64,000 bases of DNA from Auanema rhodensis (lineage: Eukaryota > Nematoda > Chromadorea > Rhabditida > Rhabditidae). The position numbers were made by a program, and so were the translations under genes. The DNA lies in assembly GCA_964057225.1 (NCBI GenBank), contig OZ059894.1, positions 16,026,476 through 16,090,475 of the forward strand, in the 5' to 3' direction. Numbering within the stretch: position 1 is the first letter of the stretch; each line of letters begins with the position of its first letter. Below, in pieces: positions 52,571 to 63,806 of this stretch. The notes beneath the pieces are model-generated. The model worked only from the letters and a program-made list of their open reading frames with translations. It searched no databases and was not told the origin of the DNA.

Positions 52571-55500
52571 ATTCAATGATTCTGAATTCTGAAAAACTTT
52601 GATTTTTCATATTTGTATATGTTTGTGATGATAATTATCTTAAACAATCAGAATGAATAGTCTTTCCGAAAACTGTTTAATTTCAATTTTTTTCCACAAT
52701 TATATTCCCCATTTTCAAGTAAAAGATTATAACTATATTATATGAAAGATCTTTCATCTTTCATGTCTTTTGAGCCACCTGCTTCTGGGCCATTTTCTAT
52801 TTAGAGGCTAGAGATTCAATGTCACAAAATGAATGATAAAGTAATTTCTCTCTCAGAAAATCTGCTTTCCCTCTGTCCTCAATTTGAAAGTGAATAATAG
52901 ATAAACTATCCTTTGGTGTTTCAACAACTCATCATGTTAGAGCATCTTATACTGCCGCCTGTCAATGAAAATCTTTGGTATTTTTCATTATTTCTTTTCA
53001 CTCTCTTTCTCTTTCTATCTCTCATCTCTTTCACCTGGTAATTTATCAAAATCTGCACATGGAAAGATGGCTGAGTATTGCCGAAAGCCGGTTAAGACGC
53101 TGTCCGTCTAGTCAGATAAGGCCCGATGATGACTACTACGAGGACCAAGGAGGCTTCCTTGACAGCGGCGGACCCTGACGGCGCGCTTATCGCAATTGCG
53201 CGTCGCGAAAGCCGTTCAGCTCTCGTTGTCCTTCCTTGTGTCATTTCATTTATTACGGATTTTGGTATGGCTTCAACGGCAAAATTTCCGTTTTTCAATC
53301 TGCAGTATCATATCCTCTGGATAAATGTTTCAGAGAAACAAAGCTAAAAACCTGTCGAAGGTTCGATTTTGTTCAAGAAGGAAGTCGCTTAAGATTTCAA
53401 TAGCATTTCTATTGATATAACGCTGCTTTATTTATTATTTTCGGAAAAAAGTTGATGTTTTCTCCACTTGAAAAAGGTTTCAGTTCAAAATCATTAAAAG
53501 GTTTAAACTAAAATGTTGCAAAACGAAAGAAATTGAACGTTTTGATCTATTGATAATTACAATAATTGTCCTGTTAAATCGTAATTACATGTTTCAAAAT
53601 TAAAACAAAAAGGTAAAAAAAACTTTTAAGATAACTATATCAGGTATATATGGTATATTAATGTTTAAATATTAAAAAAATATTTATTTTTTATTTAAAA
53701 TATAAATAAAATAAAAATTTGTAAAAATACATAAATATTATATATATTTTCTCCCATTCACTTACTTAATTCTTTCTTTTCTTTTCTCAATTTATATCTA
53801 TTTTCCTAAAATAAGGTCATTTATAGGATAGGTGCTATCGAGGTTTCCTTTATTCATCATAAATATATATATCTGTTCATCTGAATATAAAATATTAAAT
53901 TTTCCCACGAGGACAACATACCCTAATTGTCTCTTTGAAGTCATTTATAATTTCAGGTTTGAAAAAGAAATTTCGCAAAATATTTTTAGAAAAGAAACAT
54001 TTTTGAATTATTTTGAACCTCCTTGACCTGTTTTTACCGATTTTAGTTGATCATTCTTCGCAAAGGTGGAGAGATTTGCCAGCTACATATCAGCCTAAAG
54101 AGAACTACGTAACCAGAATGCCAACTATACTTTGCAGATGACCTCGGAAGCTCTCTTCTGCTCAACCAACTGATCTTATGTTGTCCTTGATGTTAAAGAA
54201 TGGCATCGGCAACATGGCCTCTCACTCAAATTTTACTTGAATGAAGGTAACATCAGAATATCCGAAGAAGATACATATGTACATGTACTACATGAACCGT
54301 TTTATCGTTTAGCCATAATCCTCAAAATTGATTCTAATGTTCTGGCTGTCTGGATACGGGTCGTTGTACGTTACATCCAGAACGATGCGCTCGAAATGGA
54401 AAGTGTCTTGAAGCGGGTGGGTGATACGATCATAAAAACTAAACTTCTTCTTTCATTCTACGTACTCCGTCTAGTTCAATGATTGCCATTTCATTCATCT
54501 GTCATTTCTTTCTATCGTAGCAGTCTGGAATCTCCTACGATTCGTGGTCCAGGCCATCATCTTCGTCCGTCTTCTGCGGTCTTTATCCATTCTTCTCCAT
54601 CCACATCGAGGTCTAAAACGAGCGATAACGAAAAGGACAATACGTAGACTGGATAAGAACTGTCTGAAATGGAATGTATCGCTTAAAGTGCATTCTGCAC
54701 TATAATGGAGTTTTCCTTTTATCCGTTTCAAATCTGGAATTTCACCTCTGATCATCGTATTGTCATTCAAAAGATTCATTGACTTTTTTCATTATCCGGC
54801 TTCAAACTTAAAGCTCAAGAATATCAAAAAACAACTGTTCAATAGCTGTAATTCAAATGTGGAACAACAAAAAATGATCGGAACGGTCCTTGTTCAATCA
54901 GTTGTGAAAAGGAAAAACAGTTTTCACTTCAAAATATGCATCGGAATACGAACATTACAACTGTGATTTTCTAGAATCTTCAAAGCTCTGCATAAAACTT
55001 ATTTGAGATTTGCAATCGGTATTCTCTAAGGTCATACAAGCATGTATAGCTTACATCATTTTGGTTTTGACGTCACTGATCCGTGACGATGCCAACTGTA
55101 GATATTTCGATGACGCAGAAGACATGGCCGATTTTCAAGGCTACTCTTGGGATTCCTTTGGCAAACTATCGACTTATATAACAACCAGAAAACTGTTTGT
55201 GATGCAACATCAGTATGAGTAAAAGAAAATCAAATGTTGAAATGATAATTTCATCATTAAACTATAAAGAGGAATTCAAAATGAAATTTGACGTATATAT
55301 CACGTTGATTAGAACCGGATATGGTGATTCTGATGATGATGTTGATGATGATTAACTAAAAATACAACAAGACAGAAAGCTTCTTCATCCTGTGACATAA
55401 TGCTTCATCTTGAGAAAGAATTTCGCAATAGGGTAATCATCTGAAGTATTTCAAGCTTCTATCATTTATTAACACGTGAACGAAAAAGAAAGATCTAGAA

Positions 55501-56663
55501 TGTGTTTCCTGAAGACATGAAGAATCAGAAAAATTCGAAAATCCGGTTCATTGACCAATTTAGGAATAATGAGGATAATGCTTGCACAAATGTATGATAA
55601 CCATGAATAAAATGAACTTTTTATGAAATTAAAAAGTTTTATTTTCGTTTAAACTATCATAGAGAATCGTATTTAGAACATGTCATCTATTATATCTTCA
55701 ATATCCTCATTCTCATCTTTAAATTGAACTTCAATCCAATTTTAATTGAATGTTTTATGAGAACAAAAAGTTAAATGTCCATATTTAAATCTATATGGCT
55801 ATTTTTATCTTTTAACGTCTCCGGTGGTCTTCGAGAAAAAAAAAGAAGCAAAAAATCCTTTTTGGAACGAAAAATTTTATATCCAAAGTTTTTGAGTGAT
55901 TTTTCGTGAAAAGAAAAAAGGATTCCAAATGAAACATTTGAAATTGAGATCAAATATTATATGAATATAGTTAATAAATATATATTTATCTTATCATATA
56001 CATATATAATTTAATTTTTTAAATTGTAAAATAATTTTAAATTATTCAAAAATTAGCATATTTCACATATACGTCTAAATGTCTTCACGTATCGTTTAGC
56101 ATGTTCAAGTTTCAATTCGATTCATTTTCATTCTGAATAAAGATGTAGCAATTGCATTCCATTGAGTTTCCGGAAATAAATCAAAGAGATCAAACATAGA
56201 ATTGGAACTTTCTATAAGTGGAAGAACCTTATTTTTATATTTTTTCTTTTCTTTATAAGAATGGTCTTAGAAAGAAATTGCACATAGAAGAATGATCTTA
56301 TAGGGTCTTTGAATGATCATAATCATAAGAACAGTATTTCTACTTCCATAAGAAAGTCTACACACAAGTAATTGTACTTTTGAGTATTTCAAGATGAAAA
56401 GTCTTAGAAACTACAAGAATTATACCAACCAAAATACAAGATTCCTAACTTCACTTCAATTTTGTTAGGAAAGTTTTTTAAGTTCAAATCTTTGACTTCG
56501 TATTTCGGTTTATGCAAATTTCATATATTTCTGTATGGTTATCAATCAAGCTAAGCAAGCAAAGAAGTTCATTTAATTAGATAAATTCGTTCAACAATTA
56601 TCTTAATTTGTTTCTAGAGTACAAAGGCAACTATTAGAGCCAGGTTGGTATCTTTTCCTTACA

Positions 56664-56700
56664 CTACCGCCTTACCGGTGGTCGGCTAGGGGGGCGGTAG
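56664..56700. promoter_or_regulatory. Inverted repeat in a GC-rich promoter block
   Basis: CTACCGCC at 56664-56671 is matched by GGCGGTAG at 56693-56700, separated by 21 bp. It lies about 55 bp before the TATA box of the 56822 gene, in an island of GC-rich DNA (56664-56745) that also has two CGCCC boxes. It could be a binding site for a paired regulator; this is inference. Confidence 0.4.
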
Positions 56701-56752
56701 CCTGATCACGCCCACCAACGCCCGAGGGCACAGACAATGGGCCGAAAAGTGG

Positions 56753-56760
56753 TATATAAG
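56753..56760 (+). promoter_or_regulatory. TATA box of the 56822 gene
   Basis: TATATAAG lies 62 bp before the ATG, directly after the GC-rich block. No splice acceptor lies between it and the ATG, so the transcript is probably not trans-spliced. Confidence 0.75.
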
Positions 56761-56821
56761 GACGGGAATTAGACGGCATAGGCACCAATCTGGTGAATTC
56801 GCCTTCTCTTCTCAACTAATC

Positions 56822-57801
56822 ATGCAGAAGCTCATCGTCTTCGCTGCTCTTCTCGGAGTTTCCTCAGCCTTCCTTCTCGGAGGAGGAGGTGGATGTGGAT
56901 GCGCGTGAGTATTATATTCTCTTCTATCTCTTCATTTGATCAAAACATTTATCAAATAAGACATCATTCACTTTCTAATGACTTGTTTCGCTTTCAACTT
57001 TTCTAGTCAATCTATCCAATTCCAATTCAAAAAATAATCCAAAATCAAATAATTTCTAATTTCATCTTATCATTTTACAGTCCACCACCACCACCACCAC
57101 CATGTGGATGCGGAGGAGGACTTCCAGCCCTCCCACCTCTTCAACTCCCAAGCTTGAACCTCGGAGGAGGATGTGGATGCGCGTGAGTATCTTTCTGAGG
57201 ATTCAGATCATTCTCAGTACTTTTCATTCAATATACTAATTTCCCATATTACAGTCCACCACCACCACCACCACCATGCGGATGCGGAGGAGGATTCCCA
57301 GCTCTCCCACCTCTCCAACTCCCACAACTCCAACTCCCATCTCTCGGAGGAGGATGCGGAGCCCCATCAGGATGCGGAGGAGTAAGTATCATTCATCAGA
57401 TTCTGAATATGAATATCATCAAATGATAGTCCTATCAGTTTTATGGAGCATTCAAATCGAAATCATATCAATACTACTTTTAGTCTGGATACGCTCAAGC
57501 CCCAGTTCCACAAGGAAACTCTTACGCTCAAGCCCCAGCTAGCTCTGGATACGCTCAAGCTGCCCCAGCCCCAGCCTCATACGCTCAAGCTGCCCCAGCC
57601 CCAGCCTCATACGCTCAAGCTGCCCCAGCCTCAGCCTCATACGCTCAATCTGCCCCAGCCCCAGCTTCATACGCTCAGTCCGCCCCAGTCCACGGAGCTT
57701 CCTACGCTGCCCCACAGGTAGATAATACAAAAACCAAAGACATTTCTAATCACTAATCATTTCAGCCAGCTGGAAACTCTTATGCCACCGGAAGAAAGTA
57801 A
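56822..57801 (+). CDS. Secreted Pro/Gly/Cys-rich protein with SYAQAAPAPA repeats
   Basis: Five exons (56822-56904, 57081-57182, 57255-57381, 57484-57717, 57766-57801) give 193 residues. The signal peptide is [16 protein letters not shown], followed by FLLGGGGGCGC. Exons 2 and 3 are clear duplicates: each starts in the third base of an Ala codon, runs through seven Pro, then PCGCGGG and PALPPLQLP. Exon 4 carries five near-identical units of about 30 bases encoding Ala/Pro-rich SYAQ blocks. The end is SYATGRK. AATAAA follows at 57878-57883. The protein has no known domain and is expected to be a secreted structural protein. Codon use is extremely biased to GGA and CCA, suggesting high expression. 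Confidence 0.92.
57540..57690 (+). repeat. Coding minisatellite, ~30-bp unit
   Basis: About five tandem units, each with gccccagcc followed by tcatacgctcaa, encode SYAQAAPAPA-like decapeptides. Several units are identical at DNA level, so length variation between individuals is likely. Confidence 0.9.
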
Positions 57802-59945
57802 ACAGCTGATGTTGTGATACTGTTCTCACCAACAAACATAAAACAAACGTTATTTGTACATTAAGTGATGAACTAGAAATAAATTTTTCTCTTTATATAT
57901 CGTTTCTTCTACTATTCAAATAATTTAAATAATAAATGAAAGGAATAAAACAAAAGAACCTGAATTAAGGATCAGGTGCCTATTCATCTCACATGAAAAT
58001 CTACAAAACAGGCCTGTCATCTGGCCTTCTTCAGATAAATAACCTGAAAGAATTTCTCATGTAACTCAGCCACTTATTTCGGAATGAACTACATTCAAAT
58101 TGGCTATTATCTTTCTCAGACTCCTCCCCAATCTGACCAGATGTACCAGACAGGTTGCCCTTTCAATGAAATTTCATTTCGCTCTTATCCGCTTTCCGGA
58201 TAGCGATCCAGTTTAGTTTATTTTCAACAAAAATTACAGTGACAAAGGACACTAATTTGAAGGTCATAAAGATATACAAAATGATAAACAATTCATATTA
58301 TAATTTTAAATTTTTAAATTTATAATCTAAAATCTAAAATTTAAATTAAAAAAAAACATTATTCTCTTAAAGAATTCCAAATCTGATTCACCTTAACCAT
58401 AAGCGAAAAAACAATGAGTACGAAAAAAAATTTTTTTTTTGTTTTAATTTCAAATTTATTCATCATATTCCGACGTCTGACCTAAGACATTCCATGAATT
58501 ACTAAGATTGAGAAGATTAATCGACATTTGACAGATGAAAACTGAAGAAAAAACATATCACAAAACTTCCAATTAAACTTGAAATCTTCTTTTTTTTTTT
58601 GAATTCGCCATGTCCCACACCGCTTTCGCCACTCTATTGTACTTTTTTTCAAAGCTTTTCAAGCAGGCTGAAGAAGATGAAGTCATCTTATCAATACACT
58701 GATTTTTAAGAATTTTAAAAAGTATTTTGACCTAAAGAAAAAATAAAAATAAAATTGATTCTCTAAAATAAAAAAAATACAAAATTTACATTTTACATTA
58801 GCATAATGAATATAAGCTGTAAGTTTCAAAATACTTTTCACGTATTTGACGAAAAAAAAACGTAGATAGCCCCATGTATGTGCTTTTCACACTATTAAAT
58901 GACATCATAATGAAAAGAACGGTTGTACAATTGTGTCATATCCGTTAAATATTTGAAACGTATAATGTATACACATTCTTTACTAAATAGGTTTTACAGA
59001 TAAAGTTGCAAGTTTAAAATATTTTTATGGATTCATTTGAAGATTTTCTGTATTGTTCGACAGATCAAACATGCAAATTCTACAGGATAGATGTGAGAGC
59101 AATGTTCAATTTCACTTTTATCCTGAAATTGGAGCGTTCCATCCTTGCGTATAGAAAGTTTAAATCGACAGAAAATATATATTGTATGAATGAAAGTGAT
59201 GATAATATTCCCAAATTGAAAGACTAAATCTTATAAACTATAAGATATTTGAAGAAGCGTACACTATATGAGAATGATCTAAAGTTTAGAAAGATTGTGA
59301 AAGTCTGATTGAAAAATGAAAGTAACAAGGAAACTACTATTTAAATTTTCAGATTCTAATATTAAACGTTTACATATCGTGAGAATACATTCTGAAAATA
59401 GCATTAATGAAAAAAGTACCTAAACTTCAAAGTTAATCAATTTGAAACAGTTTTTGAATAATTCTTGAGAAATGTTTAACGATTATCTTATTTTTTCAAT
59501 TAAAATATAATAATTTAATTTAATATTTTTACTTTTTTAACATATATATTCATATATTTATGATAATTTATACATTTATTCAAACATTTATTCAGAAAAA
59601 GAAATTTCATAAAGATAAAGAAGAGATTAATATCAAATTGGCATGATAATATCTAGTCTAATTCTCTTATTTTTCTACAATCTCTGAATATGATACCGAA
59701 GATTTGTTGGACGGGTTGACTTCTTGCTTTCAGTGGGCGGACTATATTTCTTCAGGCTTTACTGTCATGATCTCTCCGTTTGTTTAGTACTATTTCGTAG
59801 AATTAACCCGTCTTCCGTAGGGCAAAAGATATAGAAGAGGCGGAGGACAAGCCAAGGACAATGAACCGTCTGAAATCTGAGTATAAATAGAAAGCTCAGG
59901 ACAGACATAACCATCAACTGATCAACAGTACCTTCTCAACTAATC
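57802..59945. other. Intergenic region upstream of the 59946 gene
   Basis: AT-rich. The left end has the polyadenylation region of the 56822 gene. The right end (about 59700-59945) holds the promoter of the next gene. Nothing else is recognisable. Confidence 0.6.
59882..59889 (+). promoter_or_regulatory. TATA box of the 59946 gene
   Basis: TATAAATA lies 57 bp before the ATG, nearly the same spacing as at the 56822 gene. No acceptor lies between the box and the ATG. Confidence 0.75.
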
Positions 59946-60582
59946 ATGCAGAAGCTTGTTATCTTTGCCGCTCTCCTCGGAGTCTCATCTGCCTTCCTTT
60001 TCGGAGGATCTTCTGGATGCGGATGCGGGTATGTTCATCATTTCAATTCTATTCCTAAAATCATATTCGAGAACAACACAGCTTTTCTACTCATTCAATC
60101 ACATTTTTTCAAATATCTCATCTCTTTTCTCATTGGGTTTTTCTTACAGAGCCCCACCACCACCACCACCATGCGGATGCGGAGGAGGACTCCCAGCCCT
60201 CCCACCTCTCCAACTCCCACAACTCGCTCTCCCTAGCTTGAACCTCGGAGGAGGAGGATGCGGATGCGGAGCTCCACCACCACCACCAGCCCCATGCGGA
60301 TGCGGAGGAGCTGCCCCAGCCCCAGCCTACGTTGCCCCAGCTCCAATTGCTGCCCCAGCCGGATACGCTCAACCAGCCATCGGAGGAGGAGCCCCAGTCG
60401 GATACGCTCAACCAGCTATCGGAGCCGGAGCCCCAGTCTACTCTGCCCCACAACCAGCTGTAAGTGTTAAATTTTGAAATCTGATTTAAAAGCAATAGTT
60501 TGATTTCTGACAAATAATCTTACAGGGATACGCTGCCCCAGTTGCTGCTCCACAAGGAGGATACGCCCTCGGAGGAAAGTAA
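59946..60582 (+). CDS. Secreted Pro/Gly/Cys-rich protein with GYAQPAIG repeats
   Basis: Three exons (59946-60028, 60150-60459, 60526-60582) give 149 residues. The signal peptide [16 protein letters not shown] is nearly that of the 56822 gene, followed by [12 protein letters not shown]. Exon 2 fuses what are separate exons in the 56822 gene: [23 protein letters not shown], then [18 protein letters not shown], then [12 protein letters not shown]. After that come GYAQPAIG repeats and a short last exon ending YALGGK. The last 25 bases spanning the leader and start codon are identical to those of the 56822 gene, pointing to duplication. Structural secreted role is inferred. Confidence 0.92.
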
Positions 60583-61192
60583 ATTCCTCATGAAGAAACT
60601 TCTCTTTTCTTATTTGTATATTTGATATAACTTGGATATATGTCTTGTATTTATGTATTTGACATAAACATATCAATTTATAATTTTAGTTTTCACATTG
60701 AACTATCAAAGAAACTACAAAAATGAAATATTTATGCTCAGGATTAAAGCAAAAGAAATAGGAAAAAATTTTAAAAATTAAAAGAATCAAAGTATTTTTA
60801 AGGTTTTAACACACAATAGTTCGAGTTTAAAGTTCTCAATAGAAGTTTTTTTTTTCTTTTTGTTTAGGTCAAATAATAGGTTCATTCCGGATCTCTTTGT
60901 GTTTCATTTCAAAAATCTTCTTTTATCCTTTTTTCATCTTCATTCTTTCTTTATCAAATATCTCTGATAATTCAATATGACGTTGAACTTCATAAGATAT
61001 CCGTGACAGAAAGTCAGAACAATAGAAATCTCTTTGAAACATTCTTCACATTCTCAATAAAAATTTCTTTGAAAACCGTCGCTCACTCCTCTCTAGGTCA
61101 TTAATAGCTTTTTCTGAACGTAACCTACATTACATTTAGTCTTTAAAGAAAAAAATGTCTTTGCTTCTAAAATTGATTAAGAGAGAGAGAGA

Positions 61193-61244
<52 letters not shown>

Positions 61245-61504
61245 GATAAGAAAGTAAAATAGGAAGAGGTAAATTTGGTGAGAAATCAATCAGCTAATGC
61301 TGAATGAAAATTGGAAGAGATATTCCTGAAAAACCGTTTGTGGTGCTGGTTGTTATCATTATGTTTTTCTTTAGTTATTATTCTTTGTATACTTAGGAGA
61401 TAAGAGAATATTTAGAGAATAACCACCTTCATTTTTCAAAATATACAAACATGTTATGAAAAAGAAAAATTAAGAGAAAGTCAGAAGACATCATCTTCTC
61501 GTGT
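60583..61504. other. Intergenic region between two tail-to-tail family members
   Basis: It holds the 3' regions of the 59946 (+) and 61946 (-) genes and a GA microsatellite at about 61181-61239. No gene was recognised. Confidence 0.7.
61181..61239. repeat. GA microsatellite
   Basis: About 58 bases of GA repeat with two AAAG interruptions. Confidence 0.9.
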
Positions 61505-61946
61505 TTACTTGCGTCCGACGGTAGCGTATCCAGTTGGTGGAGCAGCGATTGGTTGTGGTGGAGCAGCGTAGGTTGGAGCTGGGAAAACGACTGGTGGAGC
61601 GGCTGGTGGTGGGAGAGCGTATTGAGCTGGGGCAGCAACTGGTGGAGCAGCAGCGATTCCGCATCCGCATGGGCTTGGTGGGGCAGCTGGTGGAGCACAT
61701 CCGCATCCTCCTCCGAGAGATGGAAGAGATGGCATGCTAAGGGGTGGAAGTTGGAATGGTGGAAGTCCTCTGAAAGTTTGAAAGATGAGTATAAGATAGT
61801 TGTCAGTTGAGTGCGAACCCTCCGCATCCGCATGGGCTTGGTGGGGCAGCTGGTGGAGCACATCCACATCCTCCTGATGGGGCACCTCCGAACATGAAGG
61901 CAGATGAGACTCCGAGGAGAGCGACGAAAACGATGAGCTTTTGCAT
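61505..61946 (-). CDS. Secreted Pro/Ala/Gly/Cys-rich protein (MQKL family)
   Basis: Two coding exons (61946-61819 and 61769-61505) give 130 residues. The signal peptide is [16 protein letters not shown], then FMFGGAPSGGCGCAPPAAPPSPCGCGG. The second exon contains GLPPFQLPPL and repeats the CGCAPPAAPPSPCGCG block. An Ala/Pro-rich region follows, and the end is GYATVGRK. The duplicated CGC block, which straddles the intron, again suggests exon duplication. It is the only family member on the - strand. Open frames in the opposite sense (Trp/Ser-rich) are shadows of its Pro/Ala codons. Confidence 0.92.
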
Positions 61947-61954
61947 GTTGAAGA

Positions 61955-62055
61955 CTAAAATAGGAAAGTTAGTTAGATAATAGAAGTTTTGAAGCAAAAT
62001 ATGCTTCAGTTAACAGAAAGGGCTGTAAGAGCTCTTGCTGTTGTTGCTGGCTTAC
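61955..62055 (-). other. 5' untranslated-region intron of the 61946 gene
   Basis: In the - sense the donor is TTAG|GTAAGC at 62055 and the acceptor TTTTAG ends at 61955, eight bases before the ATG. It has the same donor hexamer and position as the leader intron of the 52160 gene. Confidence 0.6.
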
Positions 62056-62105
62056 CTAAGATGGAACCCAAGAAATTGGTGATGTTGGTGTGTCGTTACA
62101 GGATG

Positions 62106-62113
62106 CTTATATA
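62106..62113 (-). promoter_or_regulatory. TATA box of the 61946 gene
   Basis: TATATAAG in the - sense lies about 50 bp before the 5' UTR intron donor. The sequence is the same octamer as at the 56822 gene. Confidence 0.7.
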
Positions 62114-63290
62114 CCGTTTGAACTATCTAGTGAGTTAGCCAGTTTTTCGTACTAAGGATGTTTCAAAACTGCTTAAACTATATATTTTCTCTACCATTTC
62201 TCCTTTAACCATAAACTTTCCCTTCCGTGAAAACTGTGTTTCCTATGCCCCGTGTGCGGCCGTAGCAGGATAAACGGTTTATCGCAAAACAGTACATATC
62301 GCATCAACCGCATGGCCTCATATTCTCTCAAGTTTCTATACTATTCTTAATCGAAATTCAAATAAAATCGGTTTTCGGATACCCTATAGCACAAATGTAT
62401 GTGCCCTGAGGATATATTTTGTCTGTATCACATACATTTCGATAAATCATAGTGTTTCAGCAAGTATTTCTGAGACATCATTCTGTCTAGATATGCACAG
62501 CTATGACCACCACCACTTGTTTCATTTTCGTCGCTGTTTGCTTTTTGAAAAAATGCTTTTTTTTTTTGAATTTTTGTATTTTACCCGCCTAAAAGAAATG
62601 AAAAAATTAAAAATTTTATTAGACACTAGGTATTTTGCTTTTGTTATCCTCCGTTTATAGCAACCATCTTAGCTTTAGCACGTTTTCACAAAAAAAAGTG
62701 AAAGATATAGCTTATTATCTGATAAATGATGACATATGTTATCATTGATATCGTGAAATACTGTCTTTTTTATCAAAAAATAATTATTTTTATTTATAAC
62801 ATAGATCATAAGGAATAGCAATAAAGCATGTGATGTTTAATTTCATCTTCATCTCAGTTTATATGAGTATATTCATATTACAATATAATTAAAATAATAA
62901 ATTTTTATATGTTTTGTTTTGATTTACCTAATCATTTAATATTATCAAATTCGTATTATTCTGTTTTCTAAAAATTTAAGTGGAAAAGTTGCTATATTTT
63001 CAGTGCAAAGCTCAATAATGAATTTCAAACGAAATTATAAAGAAGTGAAGTAATTGGATTTTGAAATGAAAAAAAACATCAGATTACCCTATGTTTGAAT
63101 CCGTCAAGGACATTACCCAACTAGATTGGTCAACGTCTTTCCGGTTTCTCCAGGAAGTTGTTCAAAGCAAAACCTATGGCTAATCCGCCATTCATTCCTT
63201 GTGATTTCGGCATCTATATCAGTTGGCTGACTTAAATCTCATCCTTCATACAATTGTTTCATTTCTGAAGCTCTCACGTTGTTTGAAACG
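62114..63290. other. Intergenic region between divergent family members
   Basis: The upstream regions of the 61946 (-) and 63291 (+) genes. AT-rich, apart from a short GC-richer patch near 62240-62280. No gene was recognised, and no clear TATA box precedes the 63291 gene. Confidence 0.6.
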
Positions 63291-63806
63291 ATGAAGAGCT
63301 TAGTTTTGATTCTTCCTGTTTTGCTTTTACAACAAGCATTTGCCTATCCCTATGGTTCATCAGGTTGTAACACTGGATGCGGTGTTAACCCATGTCAGTT
63401 AGGATGTTCTCCACAATTTCAAGTAAGATCCTCATTTCATACTGATTAACCAAATCGTGTACTATAGCCTCCTCCATTGCCTCCTCCACCTCCTCCACCA
63501 CCACCTCCACCACAATGCTGGTAAGTCCGTCGCGCACAACTTGATTTACCATCATAGTTCATGATTGTGATATCTCTTTCTATCTCTTAAATTATATATC
63601 TTTAAAAAAAGGATAAAATGACGAAACCTTATGTGTTACGTTCAAAAATGAATAAAATGTTTCTTTGCAGTCAACAACCGGTTTCGTCCTGCGGCGGTGG
63701 TTGCGGGTGAGTCAATCTAGAAAATTTGAAAATATCTCTGAAAAAAACCTGATAAAGCCTTAAACGTAGTGAAAGAAAAATTTGCAGATATCCAACAAAA
63801 ATCTAA
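63291..63806 (+). CDS. Small secreted Cys-rich poly-Pro protein
   Basis: Four exons (63291-63422, 63468-63520, 63671-63706, 63788-63806) give 79 residues. The signal peptide is MKSLVLILPVLLLQQAFA. The mature start YPYGSSGCNTGCGVNPC is Cys-rich. It is followed by PPPLP and a run of Pro, QCC, then SCGGGCG, and ends YPTKI. As in the neighbours, one junction splits a Cys codon (TG|T) and one splits a Gly codon (GG|A). The last exon encodes only six codons and is the weakest part of the model. Composition places it with the other secreted Pro/Gly/Cys proteins, though its signal peptide differs. Confidence 0.82.

Larger units (their letters stand above)
52571..56821. other. Intergenic region, 4.2 kb
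   Basis: Mostly AT-rich. A patch at about 53060-53250 is clearly GC-richer and holds short open frames on both strands, none with splice or start support (see findings). The stretch 54060-55230 is less AT-rich but shows no recognisable gene. The right end carries the GC-rich promoter of the 56822 gene. Confidence 0.5.

Noticed and set aside
60130-60513. 127-codon Trp/Ser/Gly-rich frame on the - strand
   Set aside because: It is the antisense of the Pro/Ala/Gly codons of the 59946 gene, which has a signal peptide and proper junctions. The same holds for + strand frames over 61534-61810.
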